Shown here: in pieces, positions 44,387 through 54,127 of the stretch
Position numbering within the stretch: position 1 is the first letter of the stretch
How the letters are laid out: the number at the start of each line of letters is the position of its first letter
From: JAVKBW01 sp040222995
Lineage (GTDB): Bacteria; Pseudomonadota; Alphaproteobacteria; UBA8366; Aestuariispiraceae
Assembly (NCBI GenBank): GCA_040222995.1
Contig: JAVKBW010000087.1
Span: forward strand, 186,001-250,000
Length of the DNA stretch: 64,000 bases
Direction of reading: 5' to 3'
The notes under the pieces: generated by a model
Databases searched by the model: none
Seen by the model: only the letters and a program-made list of their open reading frames with translations
What the model was told of the DNA's origin: nothing
Made by a program: the position numbers and the translations under genes

Positions 44387-45751
44387 ATGCGCGAAGGCAG
44401 CCTTGATGCACCGACACGTCATCCGATCGACTGGAAGAATCCGGATTTCTACGACGAAGCGAAACTGGACGAAGAATTGCGGCGGGTCTTCGATATCTGT
44501 CATGGGTGCCGGCGCTGCTTTAACCTCTGTGACAGTTTTCCCCGCCTGTTCGATCTGATCGACGATTCCGATTCCGGCGAACTGGATACGGTGTCGTCCG
44601 ACGACTTCAAGCCGGTGGTCGATGCCTGCACGCTCTGCGACATGTGTTTCATGACGAAGTGCCCGTATGTTCCGCCGCATGAATTCAATCTCGATTTCCC
44701 GCATCTGATGCTGCGCTACCGCGCCATCGAGCAGAAAAAAGGCCTGTCCGGCGGAATAGAAAAACAGGTCACCGAAACCGACCGCAACGGGGCGCTGGCG
44801 ACGAAAGTCTCCGGGCTGGCCAACTGGGCGTCCGCACGCGGCAACACGCTGACCCGTGGCCTGATGGAAAAGGCGGCCCATATTCATCACGAAGCGGCTT
44901 TGCCAAAATATGCCGGCAAGACGTTTGAAAAAAGCGCGCAAGACACATCGGTGCCGGTTAACAGGGACGCGCCGGCTCATGGCCGGAAGGTGGTTTTCTA
45001 CGCGACCTGTTACGCGAACTATAACAACCCCGAAATCGGCGAAGCGGCGCGTGCCGTTCTGGCCCGAAACGGCGTCGAATGCGAAGTCGCCTATCCTGAA
45101 TGCTGCGGCATGCCGCAACTGGAGCAGGGCGATATCGACCGCGTGGCCGGCAAGGCGAAATCTGTCGCCCAGGCTTTCAAACCCTATATCGACAAAGGCT
45201 ATGACGTCGTATCGCTGGTGCCGAGCTGCACCCTGATGATGAAATTCGAATGGCCCTTGATCCTGCCGGACGATGAGGACGTGGCGCGTCTTGCGAAATC
45301 CGCCTTCGATATCAGCGAATACATCGTGACGATTGCCAAGAAGGAAGGGTTGGCGGATGGGCTCGGCGCACTGGATGGCCAGGTCGCGCTTCATATCGCC
45401 TGCCATGCCCGCGCCCAGAATGTCGGCCAGAAAGCGGCCGAGATGATGAAACTGGTGCCCGATATCGATCTCAAGGTGATCGAGCGGTGCTCGGGTCACG
45501 GAGGATCGTGGGGCATCAAGACCGAGAATTTCGAAGTCGGCATGAAAGTCGGCCGGCCGGTTTTCCGGCAGGCCGCGGATGGCGGCAAAACCAGATACGT
45601 CGCCAGCGAATGTCCGCTGGCTGGGCTGCATATCGCGCAGGGAGTCGAACGGGCGGCGAATGACGGCGACAGTCTTCCTGAAACCGTGCCGCACCCTGTC
45701 ATCCTGTTTGCGCGAGCCTATGGCCTGCAGCAGGAAAAACCGAAAGGATAA
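44387..45751 (+). CDS. GlpC/HdrD-like iron-sulfur oxidoreductase
   Basis: A 454-residue protein. Two [4Fe-4S] clusters are suggested by CHGCRRCFNLCDSFP (near residues 38-52) and CTLCDMCFMTKCPYVPP (near 84-100). Two CCG-type domains follow: ATCYANYNNPEIG with YPECCGMPQLE, and ACHARAQNVG with the ERCSGHGGSWG segment. The layout matches GlpC and heterodisulfide reductase subunit D relatives that pass electrons between a quinone or thiol and a partner. It follows rubrerythrin and precedes DUF3501, an association I recall in other Proteobacteria. AGGAG lies seven bases before the ATG. Confidence 0.88.
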   Translation: MREGSLDAPTRHPIDWKNPDFYDEAKLDEELRRVFDICHGCRRCFNLCDSFPRLFDLIDDSDSGELDTVSSDDFKPVVDACTLCDMCFMTKCPYVPPHEFNLDFPHLMLRYRAIEQKKGLSGGIEKQVTETDRNGALATKVSGLANWASARGNTLTRGLMEKAAHIHHEAALPKYAGKTFEKSAQDTSVPVNRDAPAHGRKVVFYATCYANYNNPEIGEAARAVLARNGVECEVAYPECCGMPQLEQGDIDRVAGKAKSVAQAFKPYIDKGYDVVSLVPSCTLMMKFEWPLILPDDEDVARLAKSAFDISEYIVTIAKKEGLADGLGALDGQVALHIACHARAQNVGQKAAEMMKLVPDIDLKVIERCSGHGGSWGIKTENFEVGMKVGRPVFRQAADGGKTRYVASECPLAGLHIAQGVERAANDGDSLPETVPHPVILFARAYGLQQEKPKG

Positions 45752-45762
45752 CGAGGATGGAA

Positions 45763-46362
45763 ATGGCGAATACGGACCGCAAGACCGAAATTACGCGCGC
45801 CGATATCATGGACGTTGCGGAATACACGAAAATTCGCGGCGATCGGCGCCAGAAGATGGTCGCGATCAAGAAGAACCGGCGCGTCGAAGTCGGCCCGGTG
45901 GCGACCTGTTATTTCGAAAGCTACGACACGATGTGGCATCAGATTCACGAGATGCTGTATATCGAGAAAGGCGGCGAGGAACAGATTGCAGACGAACTGT
46001 ACGCGTACAACCCGCTGATCCCGAAGGGCCGCGAGCTGGTCGCGACCGTGATGTTCGAGATCGACGAGCCGATCCGGCGCAAGAACTTCCTGATGCGGCT
46101 GGGCGGTGTGGAGGAAACGGCGATTCTGAAATTCGGCGACCACGAAGTCAAAGGCGTACCGGAAGAAGACGTCGACCGCACGACGGCGGACGGCAAAGCG
46201 TCGTCGGTTCAGTTCATCCATTTTCCGTTTACCGACGAGCAGGCGGCGGCGTTCAAAAAGGACGGTACGCAGGTCCTGACGGGCTTTACGCACCCGGAAT
46301 ACGGCCATCTGACGGTGCTGTCGGAAGCCACCCGAAAGGCGCTGGCGTCAGATCTGGCCTGA
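45763..46362 (+). CDS. DUF3501 family protein
   Basis: A 199-residue protein of the DUF3501 family, recognised from the opening TRADIMDVAEYTKIRGDRRQKMVAIKK and the central FESYDTMWHQIHEMLYIEKGG. No enzymatic motif is known. The gene starts 11 bases after the Fe-S protein and completes the rubrerythrin/Fe-S/DUF3501 unit. The ATG at 45763 has GAGG six bases upstream; the ATG at 45757 would sit on the ribosome binding site itself. Confidence 0.88.
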   Translation: MANTDRKTEITRADIMDVAEYTKIRGDRRQKMVAIKKNRRVEVGPVATCYFESYDTMWHQIHEMLYIEKGGEEQIADELYAYNPLIPKGRELVATVMFEIDEPIRRKNFLMRLGGVEETAILKFGDHEVKGVPEEDVDRTTADGKASSVQFIHFPFTDEQAAAFKKDGTQVLTGFTHPEYGHLTVLSEATRKALASDLA

Positions 46363-46397
46363 CTTGCCGCAGGCCATGCGTCGGCTATACTCGGCGC

Positions 46398-47240
46398 ATG
46401 AGCGACAGCCCGAACCAGACTGAAAAATACGATGCCTTCAAGGCGCTGCATGACGGCGGGAAAACCTTCGTGATTCCCAACCCGTGGAATGCCGGAACCG
46501 CGCGTATTCTGGCGGGTATGGGGTTTCAGGCGCTGGCGACAACCAGCGCCGGTCTGGCGTTTTCGCTGGGGTATCTGGATGGCGCCGATTGTGTGTCGCG
46601 CGACACGGTGTTGCAGAATGCCCGGGAAATCGTCGAGGCGACGAATCTGCCTGTTTCCGCGGATCTGGAAAACGGCTTCGGCGCGGAACCGGAAACCTGC
46701 GCCGAAACCATCCGTCTGGCATCCGGAACCGGCCTTGTCGGCGGGTCCATCGAAGATGCGACCGGCAACAAGGACACACCGATCTACGATTTCAGCCACG
46801 CGGTGGAAAGGGTTACTGCTGCCGTTGAAGCTGCGGCAGATCTGCCGTTTCTTTTGACCGCCAGGGCCGAGAATTTTCTGCATGGCCGGCCCGATCTGGA
46901 CGACACGATCCGCCGCCTGCAGGCGTTTTCGGAAGCCGGTGCGGATGTGCTGTATGCGCCGGGCCTGCCGGATATCGAGGCGATCCGCACGGTCTGCGCT
47001 TCGGTCGACAAACCGGTAAATGTGGTGATGGGCCTGAAGGGTCCGACCTATTCGCTGACCGAACTTCAGGATGCTGGCGTAGCGCGGGTCAGTGTCGGCG
47101 GATCGTTCGCCCGCGCGGCTTTCGGCGGCTTCTATGCTGCCGCGCAGGAAGTGAAGGATAGCGGCACCTTCACTTATGCCGGCCAGGCGATGCCCGGGGC
47201 AAAAATCGCGTCGTTCATGGATTCGGTGAAACGCGGTTGA
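46398..47240 (+). CDS. isocitrate lyase / PEP phosphonomutase family protein
   Basis: A 280-residue TIM-barrel enzyme of the PEP mutase/isocitrate lyase superfamily. It has IPNPWNAGTARILAGMGFQALATTS at the front, SADLENGFG (metal-binding Asp/Glu) near 88, and GGSIEDATG near 120. The lyase-type KKCGH catalytic segment is replaced by LTARAENFLHG, so it is a 2-methylisocitrate lyase-like or oxaloacetate hydrolase-like member of unknown substrate. The frame is open far upstream through DUF3501; the ATG at 46398 gives the family N-terminus. It has its own short 35-base leader. Confidence 0.88.
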   Translation: MSDSPNQTEKYDAFKALHDGGKTFVIPNPWNAGTARILAGMGFQALATTSAGLAFSLGYLDGADCVSRDTVLQNAREIVEATNLPVSADLENGFGAEPETCAETIRLASGTGLVGGSIEDATGNKDTPIYDFSHAVERVTAAVEAAADLPFLLTARAENFLHGRPDLDDTIRRLQAFSEAGADVLYAPGLPDIEAIRTVCASVDKPVNVVMGLKGPTYSLTELQDAGVARVSVGGSFARAAFGGFYAAAQEVKDSGTFTYAGQAMPGAKIASFMDSVKRG

Positions 47241-47243
47241 AAA

Positions 47244-48191
47244 CTACATCCATTTGGCGATCATCCGGTGCTGCACGGCGGCCTGAGCGGCGATTCTGTA
47301 AAATGAAATCAGCTCGCGCACCGGGTCGGAAAGTTTGTCGAAGCCCGACATGAAGGCGACGACAATCCCTATTTCGGTTTCGCCCTGCACCACGAAATAC
47401 CCGCCAACGACCAGCACCGTCAGCGGCGCCATTGCGTTCAGAAAGTTAATAATGGCCTTCATCGCGAATTTCAGCAGGAATGTTTTCATACGGTTTGAAA
47501 ACACACTGTCCATCAGCGTGTATTCCTTGCCCGCTCCGCTTTCGTCCTGATCGTTCGAGAGCGAGTCGCTGAGGTTCCTGATCAGCGATAGACGCTTTTC
47601 GATCAGGGCGTTGATCCATTTCTGTACAACCGGCACCAGCACGGCCTGGGGAATGAGAAACAGGAAGCTCAACCCGGCGACCAGGGGGTCGACAATCAGC
47701 ATATAGATGGCAATGGCGATGAGCATTCCGGAATTGACGATGGGCTGTGACAGGCCTTCGCCGACGAAACCGCCCAGCTTGTCGACCTCCGCGGTGATCA
47801 CGGCAATCCGGGACCCGTTCTCGCCGTTGTTGGATTGCGATTCGTTTCGCAGGCTCGCCAGATGCCCCCGGCAGTATCGAATGGCGCTTTCACTCAACCA
47901 GCCCTGATACATCCGAAGGAAAAACTTCAGGCCGCCCTGCAGAACCAGAACGCCGGCGAAGACAGCGCCCAGATTCAGCAGCAGCACCAGATCGCCCTGT
48001 TCGACCGCCGTGTTGACGATCCGCCGCTGAAGTTCCAGTGGCGCCATACTCAACGCACCGACGATTGCTGCGATCAGACAGATGAATATCTGATGCTTGC
48101 CGCTCATCCGCCAGACATATTCAAGCAGGGTGTCGACCGGCCGGTCATCGCCGGTTTTTTCGATGTTTCGTGGTTTGTTCAGGCTCCACAT
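47244..48191 (-). CDS. ABC exporter six-TM domain protein lacking an ATPase domain
   Basis: A 315-residue membrane protein with the type I exporter TMD pattern. TMs lie near residues 33-55, 68-90, 150-170, 172-195, 245-270 and 280-300, and QVAV-like coupling segments end at HRMIAKWM. The ATP-binding domain that normally follows directly is absent; a stop codon occurs right after the membrane domain, and the next DNA belongs to a convergent gene. It could be a deliberate TMD-only protein or the surviving half of a broken exporter. No ATPase gene of exporter type is adjacent. Confidence 0.75.
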   Translation of the reverse strand: MWSLNKPRNIEKTGDDRPVDTLLEYVWRMSGKHQIFICLIAAIVGALSMAPLELQRRIVNTAVEQGDLVLLLNLGAVFAGVLVLQGGLKFFLRMYQGWLSESAIRYCRGHLASLRNESQSNNGENGSRIAVITAEVDKLGGFVGEGLSQPIVNSGMLIAIAIYMLIVDPLVAGLSFLFLIPQAVLVPVVQKWINALIEKRLSLIRNLSDSLSNDQDESGAGKEYTLMDSVFSNRMKTFLLKFAMKAIINFLNAMAPLTVLVVGGYFVVQGETEIGIVVAFMSGFDKLSDPVRELISFYRIAAQAAVQHRMIAKWM

Positions 48192-48406
48192 GCGGCCAGT
48201 TCTCCCGATTTTCGTGATGCGGCACGATATGGCCTTCAGGTATCATCGAATCGCCGGGCGGAACAAACGCAAGACGGCCATTAATGGCGAGGGATCACTT
48301 CATAACTGTGTTACCAAATACGGTAAATTCGTGGCGGGGCTTGCCGAACCGGGGTCTCGTCACCCATTTTCAAGGCATCGCCCTGTCGATCTGGAAGGAA
48401 GTCTGC

Positions 48407-50278
48407 ATGAAACTGTATTTGTCCCGCCGCCAATTCGTTCCGGTTCTGGCCGGTATGGTCGCTATCGCAACCTCCGGCATTCTGCCGGCTCTTGCTGAAG
48501 GACTGAAAGGCACGGGCGGGCCTGTACACGGTCTGGCGCTGGGTCATGACCTTAAATACGGACCCGACTTCACCCATTTTGACTATGTCAACCCGGATGC
48601 GCCGAAAGGCGGCTCGGTCACGCTCGCGGCCCTGGGATCGTTCGACAGCCTCAACCCCTTCATCATCAAGGGCAGCCCGGGCGCCGGGTCGAGTTCCATT
48701 TACGATACGCTGATGGCTTCCCCGCAGGATGAAATCTTTGCGCAATACGGCCTGCTGGCGGAGACCGTCGAAGTGCCGGACGACAATTCATGGGTTCAGT
48801 ACGTATTGCGGGAAGAGGCGCGGTTCCATGACGGTCATCCGATCCGCGCCGAAGACGTTATCTGGACGTTTGAAAACCTGCGCGACAAGGGGCGTCCCTT
48901 TTACCGCTATTATTACGGCAATGTGGAAAATGTAGTCGCTGTCGATGAACGCACCGTCCGTTTCGATTTCAAGCCGGGCGATAATGCCGAACTGGCGTTG
49001 ATCCTCGGTCAGTTGCCGGTTCTGCCGAAACATTACTGGACCGAGGCTGGCCGCGACTTTGAGAAAACCACGCTTGATGCGCCGCTCGGCTCTGCCGCCT
49101 ATCGTATTGCGTCGGTCGATCCCGGCCGCGCCGTGGTGATGGAACGGGTGGAGGATTATTGGGGCGCCGATCTGCCGGTGAACAAGGGGCGCGATAACTA
49201 CGACCGCATTCGCTATGAATACTACCGTGATCCAACCGTGGCGCTGGAAGCGTTCAAGGCCGGAAACATCGATATCCGCGCCGAAAACACCGCGAAGTTC
49301 TGGGCTACAGCCTATGACATTCCCGCCATAAAAGACGGACGGATCATCAAGGAAAAGTTTCCGCATGGCCGGTCGGCCGGCATGCAGGCTTATGTGATGA
49401 ATCTTCGTAATCCGCTGTTTCAGGATGTCCGGGTGCGCGAGGCGATCATTCTGGCCTGGGATTTCGAATGGGTTAACGCCAATATCACATACGGCGCTTA
49501 CACGCGCACCGAAAGTTACTTCGCCAATTCCGAACTCGCCTCGACAGGTCTGCCGCAGGGCGAGGAGCTTGAGATTCTGGAAGGCCTGCGCGGCCGGATT
49601 CCGGAAGAGGTTTTCACTGAACCCTACCAACTGCCGACGACCGACGGGTCCGGCAATAACCGGGAAAACCTGCGCAAGGCCTACGGACTGTTGCAGCAGG
49701 CCGGTTGGGTCGTAAAAGACAAGAAACTTGTGAACGCCGAAACCGGCGAACCGTTCGAGTTCGAAATCATGCTGCGTGGCGAATCGCTGGTGCCGCATAC
49801 CCAGCCATTGGTCCGCAGCCTGAAGCGGCTTGGCATCGAGGCGACTATCCGCGCCGTCGAGGATGCACAGTATGAATCCCGTCTGGAAAGCTACGATTTT
49901 GACATGATCGTTTCCGGCTGGGGCCAGTCCCTGTCGCCGGGTAATGAACAGCGCGATTTCTGGGGTTCCGATACGGCAGACCGGCCGGGTGGCCGCAATC
50001 TGATCGGCGTTCGTGACCCGGCCATCGACGAGTTGATCGAATTGGTGATTTCCGCGCCGGACCGGGAAAGCCTTGTGCAGCGGACCCGCGCGCTTGACCG
50101 GGTGCTGCTGTGGAACCAGTTCGTTATCCCGATGTTCCACATCGATGTCGACCGGATTGCGTATTGGAACCGGTTCGGCATGCCCGACAAGCCGATCCCC
50201 CTGCAGGGCGTCGATACGTCGGCCTGGTGGATCGATCCGGAAAAGGATGCCGCCTTGCAGCAAAAGGGTCGGAACTGA
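48407..50278 (+). CDS. YejA-like extracellular solute-binding protein (family 5)
   Basis: A 623-residue periplasmic binding protein. The N-terminus has an SRRQF sequence followed by a hydrophobic stretch and ALA cleavage (near residue 30), a Tat-like signal without the classic second Arg context. The family 5 region begins HDLKYGPDFTHFDYVNPDAPKGGSVTLAA, typical of YejA and peptide/opine binders. The long form (over 600 residues) fits the YejA/microcin C-type group. The strong GGAAGGAA ribosome binding site at 48393-48400 fixes the start; an ATG at 48284 is not used. First gene of a five-gene operon. Confidence 0.92.
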   Translation: MKLYLSRRQFVPVLAGMVAIATSGILPALAEGLKGTGGPVHGLALGHDLKYGPDFTHFDYVNPDAPKGGSVTLAALGSFDSLNPFIIKGSPGAGSSSIYDTLMASPQDEIFAQYGLLAETVEVPDDNSWVQYVLREEARFHDGHPIRAEDVIWTFENLRDKGRPFYRYYYGNVENVVAVDERTVRFDFKPGDNAELALILGQLPVLPKHYWTEAGRDFEKTTLDAPLGSAAYRIASVDPGRAVVMERVEDYWGADLPVNKGRDNYDRIRYEYYRDPTVALEAFKAGNIDIRAENTAKFWATAYDIPAIKDGRIIKEKFPHGRSAGMQAYVMNLRNPLFQDVRVREAIILAWDFEWVNANITYGAYTRTESYFANSELASTGLPQGEELEILEGLRGRIPEEVFTEPYQLPTTDGSGNNRENLRKAYGLLQQAGWVVKDKKLVNAETGEPFEFEIMLRGESLVPHTQPLVRSLKRLGIEATIRAVEDAQYESRLESYDFDMIVSGWGQSLSPGNEQRDFWGSDTADRPGGRNLIGVRDPAIDELIELVISAPDRESLVQRTRALDRVLLWNQFVIPMFHIDVDRIAYWNRFGMPDKPIPLQGVDTSAWWIDPEKDAALQQKGRN

Positions 50279-50303
50279 CGCCGGCATCTGGTAAAGACGT
50301 AGA

Positions 50304-51416
50304 ATGCTAGCGTATATCGTCCGCCGCCTGTTGCTGATCGTCCCGACCCTGGTCGGGATCATGACCATCAGCTTCATCATTATTCAGGCGGCGCCGGGCG
50401 GCCCGATTGACCGGCTGATCGCTGAACTCAAGGGCGAGGCGGCGGGTGCCCTGTCGCAGGTCACAGGCCCGAGTGGCGATTTCGGCACATCCGATACAAA
50501 TTCGAACACGTCACAGGGGACAGGCACCGATCCGGCGACGCGCGGCTCGCGCGGCCTTGATCCTGAATTCATCGCGGAACTGGAAAAGCAGTTCGGCTTC
50601 GACAAGCCGGCGCATGAACGCTTCCTTTTGATGATGGGCAATTATGCGACCTTCGATTTCGGCACCAGTTATTTCCGCGACCAGAAAGTCGTCGATCTGG
50701 TGCTGGACAAGATGCCGGTTTCGATTTCGCTGGGAATCTGGACGACGCTGATCGTCTATCTGATCTCGATCCCGCTCGGCATCATGAAAGCCGTTCGCGA
50801 CGGTTCGCGTTTCGATGTCTGGACCAGCGGCCTGGTGATCGTCGGCAATGCGATTCCGGGTTTCCTGTTCGCCGTGCTGCTGATCGTTGTATTTGCCGGC
50901 GGGCGGTATTTCGACTGGTTTCCGCTGAAGGGCCTGGTGTCGGAAAACTGGGACGAATTATCGACTTTCGATCAGATCGTCGATTACCTCTGGCATATGG
51001 TCCTGCCGGTGACGGCAATGGTCATCGGCGGTTTCGCCACCCTGACCATGCTGACCAAGAACAGCTTTCTTGACGAAATCAACAAACAGTATGTCGTGAC
51101 CGCGCGGGCGAAAGGTCTGGAAGAACGCCGGGTTCTGTACGGGCATGTCTTCCGTAACGCCATGCTGATCGTGATCGCCGGGTTTCCGTCGGCCTTTGTC
51201 AGTATCCTGTTTACCTCCTCGCTGCTGATCGAGGTGATTTTCTCGCTCGACGGGCTGGGCCTGCTGGGCTTCGAGGCTGCGCTTGACCGCGACTACCCGG
51301 TGATGTTCGCCAGCCTGTACTTTTTCACCCTGCTGGGTCTGCTGATGAACATCATCGGCGATGTGATGTACATGATTATCGATCCGCGCATCGATTTCGA
51401 GGCCCGCAATGGCTGA
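50304..51416 (+). CDS. peptide-type ABC transporter permease, YejB-like
   Basis: A 370-residue inner-membrane permease of the DppB/OppB type with six TMs. An extended loop of about 60 residues after TM1 is rich in Gly, Ser and Thr, as in YejB. The EAA coupling loop is KNSFLDEINKQYVVTARAKGLEERRVLYGHVFRNA. The 3' end overlaps the next permease gene by eight bases. Confidence 0.92.
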   Translation: MLAYIVRRLLLIVPTLVGIMTISFIIIQAAPGGPIDRLIAELKGEAAGALSQVTGPSGDFGTSDTNSNTSQGTGTDPATRGSRGLDPEFIAELEKQFGFDKPAHERFLLMMGNYATFDFGTSYFRDQKVVDLVLDKMPVSISLGIWTTLIVYLISIPLGIMKAVRDGSRFDVWTSGLVIVGNAIPGFLFAVLLIVVFAGGRYFDWFPLKGLVSENWDELSTFDQIVDYLWHMVLPVTAMVIGGFATLTMLTKNSFLDEINKQYVVTARAKGLEERRVLYGHVFRNAMLIVIAGFPSAFVSILFTSSLLIEVIFSLDGLGLLGFEAALDRDYPVMFASLYFFTLLGLLMNIIGDVMYMIIDPRIDFEARNG

Positions 51417-52473
51417 TGCGGCGATTGGAAAACTAAAACCAGGGGGCCTGATAAAGATCACCCCGGTGATGCGCCGTCGGTTTGCCCGGTTTCGCAAAAA
51501 CCGCCGCGGCTGGTGGTCGTTCTGGATCTTCCTCATCCTGTTTCTGATTTCCCTGTTTGCGGACTTCATCGCCAACGACCGGCCGCTGATTGTGCAATAC
51601 GATGGCCGGTACTTCTTTCCCGTGGTCGAATCCGTGGCGGAAACTGAATATGGCGGGTTTTTTGAAACCGAGGCCGATTATACCGACCCGGCCGTGGTTG
51701 ACCTGATACAGGAACAGGGCTGGATGGTCTGGCCGCTCATACCGTACCGCTACGATACACCGTCCAGTGATCTGGGCGGGCCTGCGCCCACGCCGCCGGA
51801 TTCGCATCACTGGCTCGGCACCGATGACGAAGCCCGCGATCTTGCGGCGCGACTGATTTACGGTTTTCGGATTTCCGTTTTGTTCGGTCTGGCGCTGACC
51901 TTCGCAACATCGGTGATCGGCATCTTCGTCGGGCTGGTGCAGGGATTTTTCGGGGGCTGGACCGACCTCGCCGGCCAGCGCGTCATCGAAGTCTGGAACG
52001 GCCTGCCGGTGCTGTATCTGTTGATCATCATGGCGTCCATCGTGCAGCCGAATTTCTGGTGGTTGCTGGGCATCATGGTGCTGTTCGGTTGGACGGGTCT
52101 GGTCGGGCTGGTGCGGGCGGAAACCCTGCGCGCCCGCAATTTCGATTTCGTAAGGGCGTCGCGGGCGCTGGGCGTGTCCGACTGGGTGATCATGCGCCGG
52201 CATATCCTGCCCAATGCAATGGTGGCGACCCTGACCTTTCTGCCGTTTATCACCAGCGGGTCGGTGGTTGCGCTGGCGTCGCTGGATTTCCTGGGTTTCG
52301 GCTTGCCGCCCGGTTCGCCGTCGCTGGGCGAGATGCTGAAACAGGGCAAGGAAAACCTGCAGGCGCCGTGGCTGGGCATCACGGCCTTTATCAGCATCGG
52401 GTTGCTGCTGTCGCTATTGGTGTTCATCGGCGAGGCGGTGCGCGATGCGTTCGACCCGCGCAAGACGGGATGA
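51409..52473 (+). CDS. peptide-type ABC transporter permease, YejE-like
   Basis: A 354-residue permease of the DppC/OppC type. A cytoplasmic N-terminus with RRFARFRKNRRGWWSFW precedes TM1, then a long periplasmic part (residues 55-145) including HHWLGTDDEARDLAARLIYGFR. Five TMs follow, with the EAA loop RARNFDFVRASRALGVSDWVIMRRHILPNA. It is the second membrane subunit of the importer; the ATPase gene starts seven bases downstream. Confidence 0.92.
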   Translation: MADAAIGKLKPGGLIKITPVMRRRFARFRKNRRGWWSFWIFLILFLISLFADFIANDRPLIVQYDGRYFFPVVESVAETEYGGFFETEADYTDPAVVDLIQEQGWMVWPLIPYRYDTPSSDLGGPAPTPPDSHHWLGTDDEARDLAARLIYGFRISVLFGLALTFATSVIGIFVGLVQGFFGGWTDLAGQRVIEVWNGLPVLYLLIIMASIVQPNFWWLLGIMVLFGWTGLVGLVRAETLRARNFDFVRASRALGVSDWVIMRRHILPNAMVATLTFLPFITSGSVVALASLDFLGFGLPPGSPSLGEMLKQGKENLQAPWLGITAFISIGLLLSLLVFIGEAVRDAFDPRKTG

Positions 52474-52480
52474 GAGCAAT

Positions 52481-54112
52481 ATGACCGAAACCTTACTGGA
52501 AGTGGACGATCTGTCGGTTTCCTTCGCCCTGCCGGACGGCGGCGAAGCGATGGCGGTCAGCCATGTCTCGTTCGCAATCGACCGGAGTGAAACCCTGGCG
52601 CTGGTCGGTGAATCCGGTTCCGGCAAATCCGTCACGGCGCTATCGATCCTGCAATTGCTGCCCTATCCGTCGGCGCGGCATCCGTCCGGCTCGATCCGGT
52701 TCGACGGAACCGAACTGATGGGTGCCGCCGAACCGGCCTTGCGCAAGGTGCGCGGCAACCGGATATCGATGATCTTTCAGGAGCCGATGACGTCGCTGAA
52801 CCCGCTGCATGCGGTCGAAAAGCAGATCGCCGAGGCCCTCATTCTGCATCGCGGCCTGACCGGAAATGCGGTGCGTGCGCGAGTGCTGGAACTCCTCGAT
52901 CTGGTCGGCATCCAGGACCCGGAAAAACGGCTCGGTTCGTATCCGCATCAGCTATCCGGCGGGCAGCGGCAACGGGTGATGATCGCCATGGCGCTGGCCA
53001 ACGAACCCGACCTGCTGATCGCCGACGAACCGACAACGGCTTTGGATGTCACGATACAGGCGCAAATCCTCAAACTGCTGGAAGACTTGCAGCAGAAATT
53101 CGGCATGGCGATCCTGTTCATTACCCACGATCTGGGGATTGTGCGTAGAATATCTGACCGCGTGGCCGTGATGCGCAATGGAGAGATTGTTGAGATCGGT
53201 GCAACGGCGACGGTCTTCAAGACTCCCGAGCATGAATACACAAAAAGGCTATTGGCGGCGCAACCGTCGGGCACAAAAACACCGAACGATCCTGGTGCGC
53301 CCATCGTCATGAAAGGCGACGGCGTCAAGGTCTGGTTCCCGATCAAGAAAGGGCTGTTCCGGCGCACGGTGGATAACATCAAGGCGGTTGACGGTATCGA
53401 TGTCGAAATCAGGCAAGGCCAGACCCTGGGCGTGGTCGGTGAATCCGGTTCCGGCAAGACCACGCTCGGCATGGCGCTGCTGCGCCTGCAGCAATCGGAC
53501 GGTGCAATCGCATTCGAGGGCCAGAGTATCGACACGATGAAAAGCAGCGACCTGCAACCGCTGCGACGGCAGATGCAGGTGGTGTTTCAGGATCCGTACG
53601 GGTCGCTCAGCCCGCGCATGTCGGTTGGCGAGATCGTCGAGGAAGGGTTGAAAGTTCACGATCTCGGCGGCAACGCAGCGGAACGGGAAGACCTTGTCAT
53701 TAAGGGATTGAGCGAAGTCGATCTCGACCCGGATGTGCGGCACCGCTATCCGCACGAGTTTTCCGGCGGTCAGCGGCAACGCATCGCCATCGCCCGGGCG
53801 TTGGTGCTGAAGCCGCGCTTCATCGTGCTGGACGAGCCGACTTCGGCGCTGGACATGTCGGTTCAGGCGCAAATCGTCGATCTGCTGCGCGATATCCAGA
53901 CCCGGCACAAGCTGGCCTATATGTTCATCAGCCACGATCTGAAGGTCGTGCGCGCGATGGCCGACACGGTGATGGTTATGCGCAACGGCAGGGTTGTTGA
54001 ACAAGGCCCGGCGCAGCAGATATTCGACGATCCGCAAAATGCCTACACAAAGGCGCTGATGGCGGCGGCGTTCCGACTGGAAGCGGATGAAAGCGGCGTC
54101 GTCGCTGTTTGA
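52481..54112 (+). CDS. duplicated ABC ATPase of a peptide importer, YejF-like
   Basis: A 543-residue ATPase with two complete nucleotide-binding domains. NBD1 has Walker A GESGSGKS near residue 45, signature LSGGQRQRVMIA and IADEPTTALD. NBD2 has Walker A GESGSGKTTLG near 330, signature FSGGQRQRIAIA and VLDEPTSALDMS. The single double-NBD subunit is characteristic of YejF and GsiA. It energises the two permeases encoded upstream. The cupin gene follows after 15 bases. Confidence 0.94.
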   Translation: MTETLLEVDDLSVSFALPDGGEAMAVSHVSFAIDRSETLALVGESGSGKSVTALSILQLLPYPSARHPSGSIRFDGTELMGAAEPALRKVRGNRISMIFQEPMTSLNPLHAVEKQIAEALILHRGLTGNAVRARVLELLDLVGIQDPEKRLGSYPHQLSGGQRQRVMIAMALANEPDLLIADEPTTALDVTIQAQILKLLEDLQQKFGMAILFITHDLGIVRRISDRVAVMRNGEIVEIGATATVFKTPEHEYTKRLLAAQPSGTKTPNDPGAPIVMKGDGVKVWFPIKKGLFRRTVDNIKAVDGIDVEIRQGQTLGVVGESGSGKTTLGMALLRLQQSDGAIAFEGQSIDTMKSSDLQPLRRQMQVVFQDPYGSLSPRMSVGEIVEEGLKVHDLGGNAAEREDLVIKGLSEVDLDPDVRHRYPHEFSGGQRQRIAIARALVLKPRFIVLDEPTSALDMSVQAQIVDLLRDIQTRHKLAYMFISHDLKVVRAMADTVMVMRNGRVVEQGPAQQIFDDPQNAYTKALMAAAFRLEADESGVVAV

Positions 54113-54127
54113 ACAAGGGAGACAACG

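Noticed and set aside
45579..46397. In-frame upstream extension of the PEP mutase-family gene
   Set aside because: It is a shadow frame of the DUF3501 gene; the family N-terminus begins at 46398.
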